Shown piece after piece: positions 1-5,426 of a stretch of DNA of 6,516 nucleotides; position 1 is the stretch's first letter, and each line of letters begins with the position of its first letter. The DNA lies in the NCBI GenBank assembly GCA_903953455.1, contig CAJBJW010000041.1, positions 1-6,516 of the forward strand. Reading direction: 5' to 3'. The position numbers were made by a program, and so were the translations under genes. Origin of the DNA: an uncultured Pseudomonadota bacterium (GTDB lineage Bacteria > Pseudomonadota > Gammaproteobacteria > Methylococcales > Methylomonadaceae). Below the pieces are notes generated by a model. It made no database searches. It saw only the letters and a list, made by a program, of their open reading frames with translations, and was not told where the DNA came from.

Positions 1-71
1 GCTGTCAGTGCCCAATTTAAACGTTCCGCATGGCGATCGCAGATTTTAATAATTTCAATCATCGGGTTCAT
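1..71 (-). CDS. Partial gene, probable HEPN/HepT-type partner of the nucleotidyltransferase (first 23 codons)
   Basis: Only the N-terminus is present; the gene runs off the left edge of the window. The start ATG (71-69) overlaps the TGA of the upstream nucleotidyltransferase (70-68) in an ATGA arrangement, which implies translational coupling. The visible peptide begins MNPMIEIIKICDRHAERLNW and looks like an amphipathic helix. This is consistent with the first helix of the all-helical HEPN proteins (HepT toxins, or HI0074-type 'nucleotidyltransferase substrate binding' proteins) that usually sit beside MNT genes. In the HepT/MntA family the HEPN protein is an RNase toxin with an RX4-6H motif, neutralised by nucleotidylation by MNT. 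That motif would lie outside the window, so the identity rests mainly on gene order and coupling. Confidence 0.6.
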   Translation of the reverse strand, partial: MNPMIEIIKICDRHAERLNWALT

Positions 72-373
72 TGTAATTGGATGCCCGTTTCTTTAGCGAC
101 GTCATAAACAGGAAGTGTGTTGGCATTTTCTAAACGGAGTACAACATCAATTTTTTGCTCACCCAGTTCAGAATGAAGAGAACGAAGAAAGCGTAATTTT
201 GCCATGGCGATCAGTGAAATGTCTTGATTTTCAGGTTCGATATAAAGATCGATATCGCCTCCACGTTTGGTATCATCAACACGCGAACCAAATAACCAAA
301 CATGCGTCATGTCACCGAAATAGAGACGCGCCTTTTCGCAAATGGTTTGCTGTTGAAAATACGTTAAACGCAT
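68..373 (-). CDS. Minimal nucleotidyltransferase (MNT-domain antitoxin, MntA-like)
   Basis: A 101-residue protein of the DNA polymerase beta-like nucleotidyltransferase superfamily, the usual size for stand-alone MNT proteins. The catalytic signature is intact: G29-S30-R31, then D40-I-D42 (a GS-x9-DxD pattern in the strand-turn context LFGSR...GGDIDLYI), with a third likely metal ligand at D76 in KIDVVL. In the HepT/MntA toxin-antitoxin family the MNT protein transfers AMP or other NMPs to a tyrosine of the HEPN toxin and so inactivates it; that role is inferred here. The ATG at 373-371 is preceded by a purine-rich GAGAGA about 8 nt upstream. The gene overlaps the downstream partner by ATGA and lies 40 nt after the DUF1640-like gene. 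It could instead be a lone MNT enzyme with a different substrate, but the coupled partner argues for a toxin-antitoxin pair. Confidence 0.88.
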   Translation of the reverse strand: MRLTYFQQQTICEKARLYFGDMTHVWLFGSRVDDTKRGGDIDLYIEPENQDISLIAMAKLRFLRSLHSELGEQKIDVVLRLENANTLPVYDVAKETGIQLQ

Positions 374-413
374 CTGACTATTCTCTCTGTTGAGTGTACT
401 TTTAGACTACAAC

Positions 414-797
414 TTAAGCAAAAACTAACTTAATCAGCATACCCACTGATATTGCAATTAGCCCTAACAAGGCTCGATTCGTTATTTTTGTATTCTGCAT
501 ATCTTGTTGCATTATTGAAAGTTGGGTAATTATTCGCATTTCAGAATCTTTTATTTCCCCTCGAACTCGTTCAATTTTTAATTCCGTTTCCAGTATTCTT
601 GCATCAAGTGATTTATTGGTAACCACATCATCAAGTCTAAAATCATGCTTTGTTTGCTCGATTGCAGCTGTCGCGGTTTCGCGCTGTATAGCTGCAATGA
701 CTTCTGCTTGTTGTTCTGTGAACCCTACGCTTTTAAGGCGAACATAGAAGGCGTGTGTGTCAAACGACATGGCTAGTCCAGTCATGGTTACACCCAT
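414..797 (-). CDS. DUF1640-like coiled-coil protein with C-terminal membrane anchor
   Basis: Up to 127 residues. The N-terminal part (about 11-40, beginning SFDTHAFYVRLKSVGFTEQQ) resembles the start of bacterial DUF1640 (CCDC90-like) proteins, in which a short helical head is followed by a coiled coil. A heptad-rich charged stretch follows at about 65-103, and the protein ends in a hydrophobic segment at about 109-126 (ALLGLIAISVGMLIKLVF), predicted to be a single tail-anchoring membrane helix. The biochemical function of bacterial members is not established to my knowledge. Three ATGs compete: 797 (overlapping the upstream gene by 10 nt), 785 (just after the upstream TAA) and 770. The family-like sequence starts at the third (MSFDTH), so the true protein may be 118 residues; none has a strong ribosome-binding site. 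The overlap suggests co-transcription with the upstream gene. Confidence 0.75.
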   Translation of the reverse strand: MGVTMTGLAMSFDTHAFYVRLKSVGFTEQQAEVIAAIQRETATAAIEQTKHDFRLDDVVTNKSLDARILETELKIERVRGEIKDSEMRIITQLSIMQQDMQNTKITNRALLGLIAISVGMLIKLVFA

Positions 798-1108
798 TTA
801 GTCAGTAAAGTTGAAATTAGTGTGTTGCGAACAACAGCAGTTGCGTGGTCTGGTTCACCCGCTAAAACAGTATTTAGCCACTCGTTTCGGGCCTCTTTTG
901 ATGGTGCTATCGCTTCAAGCGCATCTACAAAAGGTTTTTCTAAGGATAGAAACTTACGGTTTGCACGGTTTTTAATATCGGGAAAATAAGTCACACGCTC
1001 CGTTTTTATGCGGTTTACTGTTTTTCCCTGCTCCAGTTTTGGTGCTTTTTTAGCTAATTCCACTGGTTTCACCTGCAATATTGACGTTGTGTCGTTATTT
1101 GTGTTCAT
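788..1108 (-). CDS. Hypothetical small basic protein, first gene of the leftward operon
   Basis: A 106-residue protein I do not recognise. It has no signal peptide and no membrane segment. The N-terminal half (1-50) is polar and lysine/arginine-rich with little predicted structure (for example KPVELAKKAPKLEQGK). The C-terminal half (about 52-105) looks like a compact helical unit: FLSLEKPFVDALEAIAP, then KEARNEWLNTVL, then ATAVVRNTLISTLL. Overall charge is positive, so nucleic-acid binding is conceivable, but no helix-turn-helix or ribbon-helix-helix signature is obvious. The gene overlaps the start of the DUF1640-like gene and lies directly downstream of the large inverted repeat at 1145-1193, so it is probably first in a four-gene transcript. 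The start codon has only a weak purine tract (AAAGAA) about 6 nt upstream. A DNA-binding autoregulator is one possibility given that position, but nothing in the sequence proves it. Confidence 0.65.
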   Translation of the reverse strand: MNTNNDTTSILQVKPVELAKKAPKLEQGKTVNRIKTERVTYFPDIKNRANRKFLSLEKPFVDALEAIAPSKEARNEWLNTVLAGEPDHATAVVRNTLISTLLTKWV

Positions 1109-1137
1109 GTCAATTCTTTAGTCGATATAGGATATTG

Positions 1138-1143
1138 ATCATA
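1138..1143 (-). promoter_or_regulatory. Candidate -10 box for the leftward operon
   Basis: Read on the minus strand this hexamer is TATGAT, one mismatch from TATAAT, located 30 nt before the ATG at 1108. It directly abuts the inverted repeat at 1145-1193, which would therefore cover the -35 region. No good -35 hexamer is apparent within the repeat, so the assignment is tentative. If correct, a protein bound to the palindromes would block or control polymerase. Confidence 0.35.
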
Positions 1144-1144
1144 C

Positions 1145-1193
1145 TATCGTGTCACATGACACACATTAAATATGTGTGTCATGTGACACGATA
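1145..1193. repeat. Perfect 22-bp inverted repeat with 5-bp centre; candidate double operator
   Basis: The left arm (1145-1166) and right arm (1172-1193) are exact reverse complements separated by TAAAT. Within each arm sits a smaller interrupted palindrome, GTGTCACATGACAC at 1149-1162 and its complement at 1176-1189, with six-base half sites GTGTCA/TGACAC around two central bases. The two palindrome centres are 27 bp apart. No T-run follows on either strand, and the repeat lies upstream of the leftward genes rather than after a gene, so it does not look like a Rho-independent terminator. The likeliest reading is a regulatory site of the leftward operon; a recombination site or a minimal mobile element end is also possible. 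Confidence 0.9.
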
Positions 1194-1505
1194 ACCTAAA
1201 TGGCTTTGATAAAACAGTGTTAAGCTAATGGATTTTGATGTTTCGTGCATCATACCACACCACACCCAATTGTTCCGACGGGAACTGCGCTAGCACCTTT
1301 TTTAGGTAATAAAGCTGAAACGAGTTTGGGGGCGGTTTTATTAGTCAAATATCATCCAAATATTTAGTAGTAAATTTTATTTACTGTTTAGCATATTTTA
1401 AAACTATTTCATATCCCTCATTTGAGTGAAAAGGACGAAGATAGTTTTGAATGTTATCTGCTCAATTTGCATCAAAATAAATCTTCCCTTTTTACTTTTT
1501 TCATT

Positions 1506-1531
1506 TAAATTATTAACTGCTTGGTCGATAA
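1506..1531 (+). promoter_or_regulatory. Candidate sigma-28 (FliA) promoter for the chemosensory operon
   Basis: TAAA at 1506-1509 and GTCGATAA at 1524-1531 match the two halves of the FliA consensus TAAA-N15-GCCGATAA, with one mismatch in the -10 element and a spacer of 14 rather than 15. Transcription would begin near 1540, leaving a leader of about 60 nt before the ATG at 1598. Sigma-28 control is usual for chemoreceptor genes in flagellated gammaproteobacteria. A weak sigma-70 alternative overlaps it (TTGGTC at 1521-1526, TAGAAT at 1542-1547, spacing 15), so the call is tentative. Confidence 0.45.
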
Positions 1532-1597
1532 CGCTGTTTCCTAGAATCTAAAATTAAACGTTTTTTCCACAAATTTAAAAATTTTCGGTGATTTATT

Positions 1598-3514
1598 ATG
1601 GCTTTAATCAAAAAATCCTCGAGTGCTCCTATAACAAAAAATACAGAACGCTCAGACTCCGCTGAAACCCTTCGTAATGTAGAAGTTCAACGAAAAAAAG
1701 CGAGAACACTCGCAAAACAACAACAGGCCGCTGAACGTATTGCTGCTGCAACGGGTCAATTATCTTCGGGTATTAATGAAGCGGCGTCTGCTGCTGAAGA
1801 ACTTCGTCGCGCGTCGGATCAAATCGCTGCGGGGGCTGAAGAGGCATCAGGTGCTGCAGAAGAATCTACCGTTGCATTAAAGCAGGTGGTTAGTGCAATT
1901 GGTCGTCAGTTGCAAAATGCAGAAACTTCCCAAACAAAAGGCGATAATGCCTACAATTTAATTGCCCGTGTTAATACGGATATCAATGATTTGATTAAAA
2001 ATGTCGGGCAAGCGGCTAGACGTCAAGCCTTGTCAGTGGATATGGTCATTGAGCTGGAAAATCAAGCCGCGAACATTGGTGACATTGTAAAAGCGGTTGC
2101 GCGTATTGCCGATCAAACGAATTTATTAGCATTGAATGCCGCCATTGAAGCCGCGCGTGCAGGTCAGCACGGTAAAGGCTTTGCGGTAGTGGCAGATGAA
2201 GTACGCACATTAGCGGAAACGTCTGAAAAAAGTGCAAAACAAATTCAAGAATTAGTGGCACAAATTCAAGGTGAAGTGAAAGTGATTGCTGAAGGGATTA
2301 ATACGTCAGCGAAAACGGTGGAAGTGGAAGTTGAAAACGGTCGGCTGATTACCGAGCAACTCGAAAAAATTCGCGGGATTAGTATTGAAGTGGTTAATGG
2401 TATTCGTGATATCGCTACGGGTGCACAGCAATCGGTTACTGCGTCACAGCAGGCACTTATTGGCTCAGAAGCCATCGCCGCAGCCGCTGAAGAGCAATCG
2501 GCCGCCGCTGAAGAAACCAGTAAAACCATTGATGAACAAGCACGCGCCCTTTCTGAATGTGAGCAACTTGCACAAAGTTTATCTGAGCTTGCTGAAGATT
2601 TGAAAACCTCAACTGATGTTGCCAAAAGTGCTGAAGAGGTTGCCTCTTCTGCAGAGGAATTATCCTCAGCGGTGCAAGAAATTAACCGTTCTGGTTCACA
2701 AATTATGGAGGCGATTAATCAAATCCGTGAAGGTGCTCGCTCACAAGCGTCAGCGACGGAAGAATCTGTTTCTGCGTTGACACAAATCCAAAAAGGCTTA
2801 GAAATTGCGCAAGAGCGCGGAACCAAAAGTTTAGATGCGGTGCGTGATATTCAAGATTCGTTGACAACCAATAAAAAATTGGTAGATTCATTGATTAACG
2901 GAATTGGCAACTCGATGTCGAGTACACAAGACAGCATCAAACGTGTGACGGATTTAGAGTTATTGTCACGTCGAATTGATAAAATTGTCGATGCGATTGC
3001 AACCGTGTCCATTCAAACCAATATGCTTGCCGTGAACGGTTCGATTGAGGCAGCGCGCGCAGGTGAATTTGGTAAAGGCTTTGTTGTTGTTGCAACGGAT
3101 ATTCGTAATTTAGCGCATGATTCAGCTGAAAATGCAGATCGCATTAAAGATTTAGTAAAAGCCGTACAAGATCAAATTGGCGTTGTCGGTAAAGATTTAG
3201 CTGAAATCGTTGTCAGTGCACAAACTGAAGTCGAAAAATCAAAATTGAGTACCAGTAATTTACAAATTATTGAAACAGATGTGTCGGAAATTGAGAAAGG
3301 CGCTGCGGAAATTTTAGCGGTATCAGACGAAATTGCAGCGGCCATCAATCAAGTGAAAACGGGTGTGGATCAAATTTCAGCCGCCGCGCAAGAAGCTGAA
3401 AAAGCCGCATCAGAAGCCGCCGCAGCGGCAACACAGCAATCACAAGGTGCTGAAGAATTGGCCACAGCAATTGAGGAAATTGCATCATTAGCGGATGAAT
3501 TGCAAAGTGCGTAA
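1598..3514 (+). CDS. Soluble methyl-accepting chemotaxis protein with two tandem signalling domains (DosM-like)
   Basis: A 638-residue, alanine- and glutamate-rich, almost wholly coiled-coil protein without a signal peptide, membrane helix or recognisable sensor domain. It carries two full MCP signalling tips. Tip 1 reads QTNLLALNAAIEAARAG at 173-189 followed by GKGFAVVADEVR (192-203); tip 2 reads QTNMLAVNGSIEAARAG at 473-489 followed by GKGFVVVATDIR (492-503). Residues equivalent to the E. coli Tsr trimer/CheW contacts N381, E385 and R388 are kept in both (N180/E184/R187 and N480/E484/R487); Tsr E402 is E201 in tip 1 and D501 in tip 2. Glu-rich segments with small residues (77-93, 294-304) resemble methylation sites. 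There is no C-terminal NWETF-type CheR tether. The basic N-terminus (30-47) might bind a partner. The start has GGTGA six bases upstream. It is the first gene of an operon with the triple CheW gene. It should couple CheA/CheW into a cytoplasmic array; the input signal is unknown. Confidence 0.95.
   Translation: MALIKKSSSAPITKNTERSDSAETLRNVEVQRKKARTLAKQQQAAERIAAATGQLSSGINEAASAAEELRRASDQIAAGAEEASGAAEESTVALKQVVSAIGRQLQNAETSQTKGDNAYNLIARVNTDINDLIKNVGQAARRQALSVDMVIELENQAANIGDIVKAVARIADQTNLLALNAAIEAARAGQHGKGFAVVADEVRTLAETSEKSAKQIQELVAQIQGEVKVIAEGINTSAKTVEVEVENGRLITEQLEKIRGISIEVVNGIRDIATGAQQSVTASQQALIGSEAIAAAAEEQSAAAEETSKTIDEQARALSECEQLAQSLSELAEDLKTSTDVAKSAEEVASSAEELSSAVQEINRSGSQIMEAINQIREGARSQASATEESVSALTQIQKGLEIAQERGTKSLDAVRDIQDSLTTNKKLVDSLINGIGNSMSSTQDSIKRVTDLELLSRRIDKIVDAIATVSIQTNMLAVNGSIEAARAGEFGKGFVVVATDIRNLAHDSAENADRIKDLVKAVQDQIGVVGKDLAEIVVSAQTEVEKSKLSTSNLQIIETDVSEIEKGAAEILAVSDEIAAAINQVKTGVDQISAAAQEAEKAASEAAAAATQQSQGAEELATAIEEIASLADELQSA
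1751..3115 (+). repeat. Intragenic tandem duplication in the receptor gene (offset 900 nt / 300 residues)
   Basis: Receptor residues 52-206 and 352-506 align without a gap at an offset of exactly 300 residues. Anchors are L55/L355, E61/E361, I76/I376, G79/G379, E88-E89-S90/E388-E389-S390, N180/N480 and R203/R503. At the DNA level GGTAAAGGCTTT recurs at 2171-2182 and 3071-3082, exactly 900 nt apart. Protein divergence is large apart from the tips, so the duplication is old. After the tips, the copies drift by 14 residues (EEQS at 298-301 against TQQS at 612-615). Confidence 0.8.
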
Positions 3515-3544
3515 GCCTTGCAGCTCAATCTTTAGGAGATTGTT

Positions 3545-5152
3545 ATGACTAACGAGAATCTAAACGATCAGCCCGATTTTGAGCCGGTCGAAGATTTAGC
3601 ACAGGCGTTGCCCGAAAGTGAGGAGCTATCATTCGATGAGTTGCAAGCTGAATTGCTAACTGAAGAATCGAATGTACAGCAATTCGTGACGTTTTATGCA
3701 GGCGGTGAAACCTTTGCTGTCGACATGGCACCTGTACAGGAAATTATCCGTGTGCCTACTGTTGTGCGTGTCCCTCTTGTGCCTGATACGCTTGAAGGTT
3801 TAGCGAATTTGCGTGGCAAAGTGTTGCCGATTATTTCACTGCGTCGTGTGTTTGGTTTTCCAGAACAAGAGTATAACGACGCAACGCGTGCCATTGTGAT
3901 TGATTTAGGCCAGCCTTTAGGGTTTGTAGTGGATCATGTGGCAAGTGTGGTCGGTGTCGAAATTAATAAAGTACAAGATGTGACTTCAATTGGTGGCGTT
4001 GTTAATACCGAATTTTTGGCTGGACTGCTCAAAGATGTGGGTGGTGTATCCATGACCATGATTGTGGATTTTGCACGATTAATTGCGCATGAGTTTTCGG
4101 ATATTGCGCAAGCATCGAGTAATACGGCTGCAATGCGAAGTTTGACAGGGCAAGATGAGACGGTTGATGAAGGCTTTAGCGATGAACTGCATTTAGTGAG
4201 TTTTAGCGTGGCTGAACAAGAGTACGCAATTGATATTCAAGACGTGCAAGAAATTGTCCAAATTCCAGATCAAATTATCCATGTGCCGCATTCGGATTCA
4301 CACGTTTTAGGGGTGATGACGTTGCGTCAACGTATGTTGCCGCTCGTGAGTTTACGTCGAATGTTCGCGCTGCCTTTCCAAGAGGTGGATGAGAGTAGTC
4401 GTATTGTGGTGATTTCTGTAGGTAATGCGGCCGTAGGTGTTGTCATGGATACGGTCAACGAAGTCTTGCGCGTATCAAAAAACGATGTCAGCGTGATGCC
4501 AGCCATGTTAGCGCGAGATGGCGATTTGTCTGAAATTAGCGAAATTTGTCGTTTAGATAATGGTAAGCGCTTAGTGTCGATTATTTCAGCGGATAATATG
4601 TTCCGACATCAGGCCGTGCAAGAGGCATTGGGGGCTATTGACGGGCAAGGTGATGAGATGGAACATCATGATGCTGCACGTGATTCAATTGAAGACGATG
4701 AGCAAATGGTGGTTTTCCGTTTAGGAACTGAAGAATACGGTGTGCCTATTGAAAGCGTTCAAGAAATTGTGCGTATGCCAGAGGAATTGACGCATGTTCC
4801 TAAAACACCTGCGTTTGTGGAAGGTGTGATGAATTTACGCGGTAGTGTGTTGCCGGTTGTAGATCAACGTTTGCGTTTAAATTTACCCAGTTTGGCGCGC
4901 TGTGAGCAGCAACGGATTATGGTATTTTTATTTGATGAATTGCGCACGGGCTTTATTGTGGATTCGGTGGCGGAAGTGCTTAAAATTCCGCGCGCAGCGA
5001 TTGAACCTGCGCCACATTTATCAGTGAGTCAAGCGCATTTGATTTCGCGCGTGGCGAATTTAGAAAAACAAAAACGATTAATTTTGTTAATTGATCCAAC
5101 GCATTTACTGGAATCAAAAGATTTGAAAACGTTAAATGCGATGAATGTCTAA
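3545..5152 (+). CDS. Chemotaxis adaptor with three tandem CheW domains
   Basis: A 535-residue soluble scaffold, against roughly 150-170 residues for an ordinary CheW. CheW domains couple chemoreceptor tips to the P5 domain of CheA. Three copies are seen: W1 about 44-187, W2 about 213-356, W3 about 386-525. Each has the opening strand pattern with VQEI (V64, V234, V405), and the NLRG loop containing the receptor-contact arginine occurs as NLRG at 88-91, TLRQ at 259-262 and NLRG at 430-433, with 171 residues between successive loops. The middle domain thus keeps the arginine but loses the glycine. Residues 1-42 form an acidic tail with no lysine or arginine. There is no CheA or response-regulator domain. 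The ATG follows AGGAGA by five bases, a strong ribosome-binding site, 30 nt after the receptor stop. Co-expression suggests it pairs with the double-tip receptor. Confidence 0.95.
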   Translation: MTNENLNDQPDFEPVEDLAQALPESEELSFDELQAELLTEESNVQQFVTFYAGGETFAVDMAPVQEIIRVPTVVRVPLVPDTLEGLANLRGKVLPIISLRRVFGFPEQEYNDATRAIVIDLGQPLGFVVDHVASVVGVEINKVQDVTSIGGVVNTEFLAGLLKDVGGVSMTMIVDFARLIAHEFSDIAQASSNTAAMRSLTGQDETVDEGFSDELHLVSFSVAEQEYAIDIQDVQEIVQIPDQIIHVPHSDSHVLGVMTLRQRMLPLVSLRRMFALPFQEVDESSRIVVISVGNAAVGVVMDTVNEVLRVSKNDVSVMPAMLARDGDLSEISEICRLDNGKRLVSIISADNMFRHQAVQEALGAIDGQGDEMEHHDAARDSIEDDEQMVVFRLGTEEYGVPIESVQEIVRMPEELTHVPKTPAFVEGVMNLRGSVLPVVDQRLRLNLPSLARCEQQRIMVFLFDELRTGFIVDSVAEVLKIPRAAIEPAPHLSVSQAHLISRVANLEKQKRLILLIDPTHLLESKDLKTLNAMNV

Positions 5153-5160
5153 ATAAGGAA

Positions 5161-5189
5161 GTAGGGGGCGGATTCATTTCGCCCCTTAT
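5161..5189 (+). terminator. Possible weak terminator hairpin after the chemosensory operon
   Basis: GGGGCG (5165-5170) pairs with CGCCCC (5180-5185) around a 9-nt loop, and the stem can extend by about four weaker pairs (5161-5164 with 5186-5189). It begins nine bases after the CheW stop, the right place for a terminator. The bases that follow (GACTTAATCAATTT) are not a true T-run, so it may act instead as an mRNA 3'-end stabiliser or need Rho. Confidence 0.4.
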
Positions 5190-5251
5190 GACTTAATCAA
5201 TTTACCTGTCAAGTTACGCCGTATGTTTGAAAAACCCTCCAAAAAATTCTC

Positions 5252-5277
5252 CGACGGGTAAAAATCAGTTTTTGTCG
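5252..5277. other. Small imperfect hairpin in the spacer before the 7TM gene
   Basis: AAAAA (5260-5264) and TTTTT (5269-5273) flank the loop TCAG. Beyond a left-side bulge GGGT, CGAC (5252-5255) pairs with GTCG (5274-5277). The stem is weak. The rest of the 5153-5426 spacer is AT-rich, and I see no gene or clear promoter in it. Confidence 0.25.
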
Positions 5278-5426
5278 TTATCCCGATTATCGTTAAGCAT
5301 TCTTCCAAGTGATTAGTTTGTCTATCTGTGTATGGAAATTAAATTTGGATATTTGTAATAAGTATCCGACAATTAATGGCATTTTTTAAATGATGCTTAA
5401 TTTCAAATTTACTTTCATGGATAGTT

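Larger units (their letters stand above)
1109..1597. other. Divergent intergenic spacer between the leftward operon and the chemosensory operon
   Basis: This 489-bp AT-rich spacer holds no convincing gene. It contains the inverted repeat at 1145-1193, a GC-richer patch at about 1255-1335, a small AT-rich palindrome at 1369-1385 (AGTAAAT/ATTTACT around three T), and a candidate sigma-28 promoter at 1506-1531. The 5' leader of the receptor gene ends with GGTGA at 1587-1591, six bases before the ATG. I see no tRNA, riboswitch fold or CRISPR repeat. Confidence 0.7.

Noticed and set aside
115..393. Open frame of 92 codons on the plus strand
   Set aside because: It lies antisense to the nucleotidyltransferase, whose catalytic motif and ATGA coupling are clear; the translation has no family-like features.
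1145..1193. Inverted repeat as a Rho-independent terminator
   Set aside because: No T-run follows on either strand, and it sits upstream of both divergent operons rather than after a gene.
1369..1385. AT-rich 7-bp palindrome AGTAAAT/ATTTACT
   Set aside because: Such short A/T palindromes are common in this spacer; no positional link to a promoter beyond being upstream of the receptor gene.
2046..2625. Open frames on the minus strand (2046-2261, 2266-2625) and in another plus frame (2385-2603)
   Set aside because: They are shadows inside the receptor gene, generated by its Ala/Glu-rich coiled-coil codons.
3549..3894. Minus-strand open frames opposite the start of the CheW gene
   Set aside because: Antisense to a gene with an unambiguous domain; no ribosome-binding site or recognisable protein features.
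1274..5258. TCCGACGGG occurring at 1274-1282 and 5250-5258, in the two spacers flanking the chemosensory operon
   Set aside because: A shared 9-mer is expected many times by chance in 6.5 kb, and the surrounding bases do not match, so it is not evidence for flanking direct repeats.
5347..5367. GGATA...TATCC inverted repeat upstream of the 7TM gene
   Set aside because: Only five paired bases with an 11-bp centre in AT-rich DNA; too weak to call an operator.
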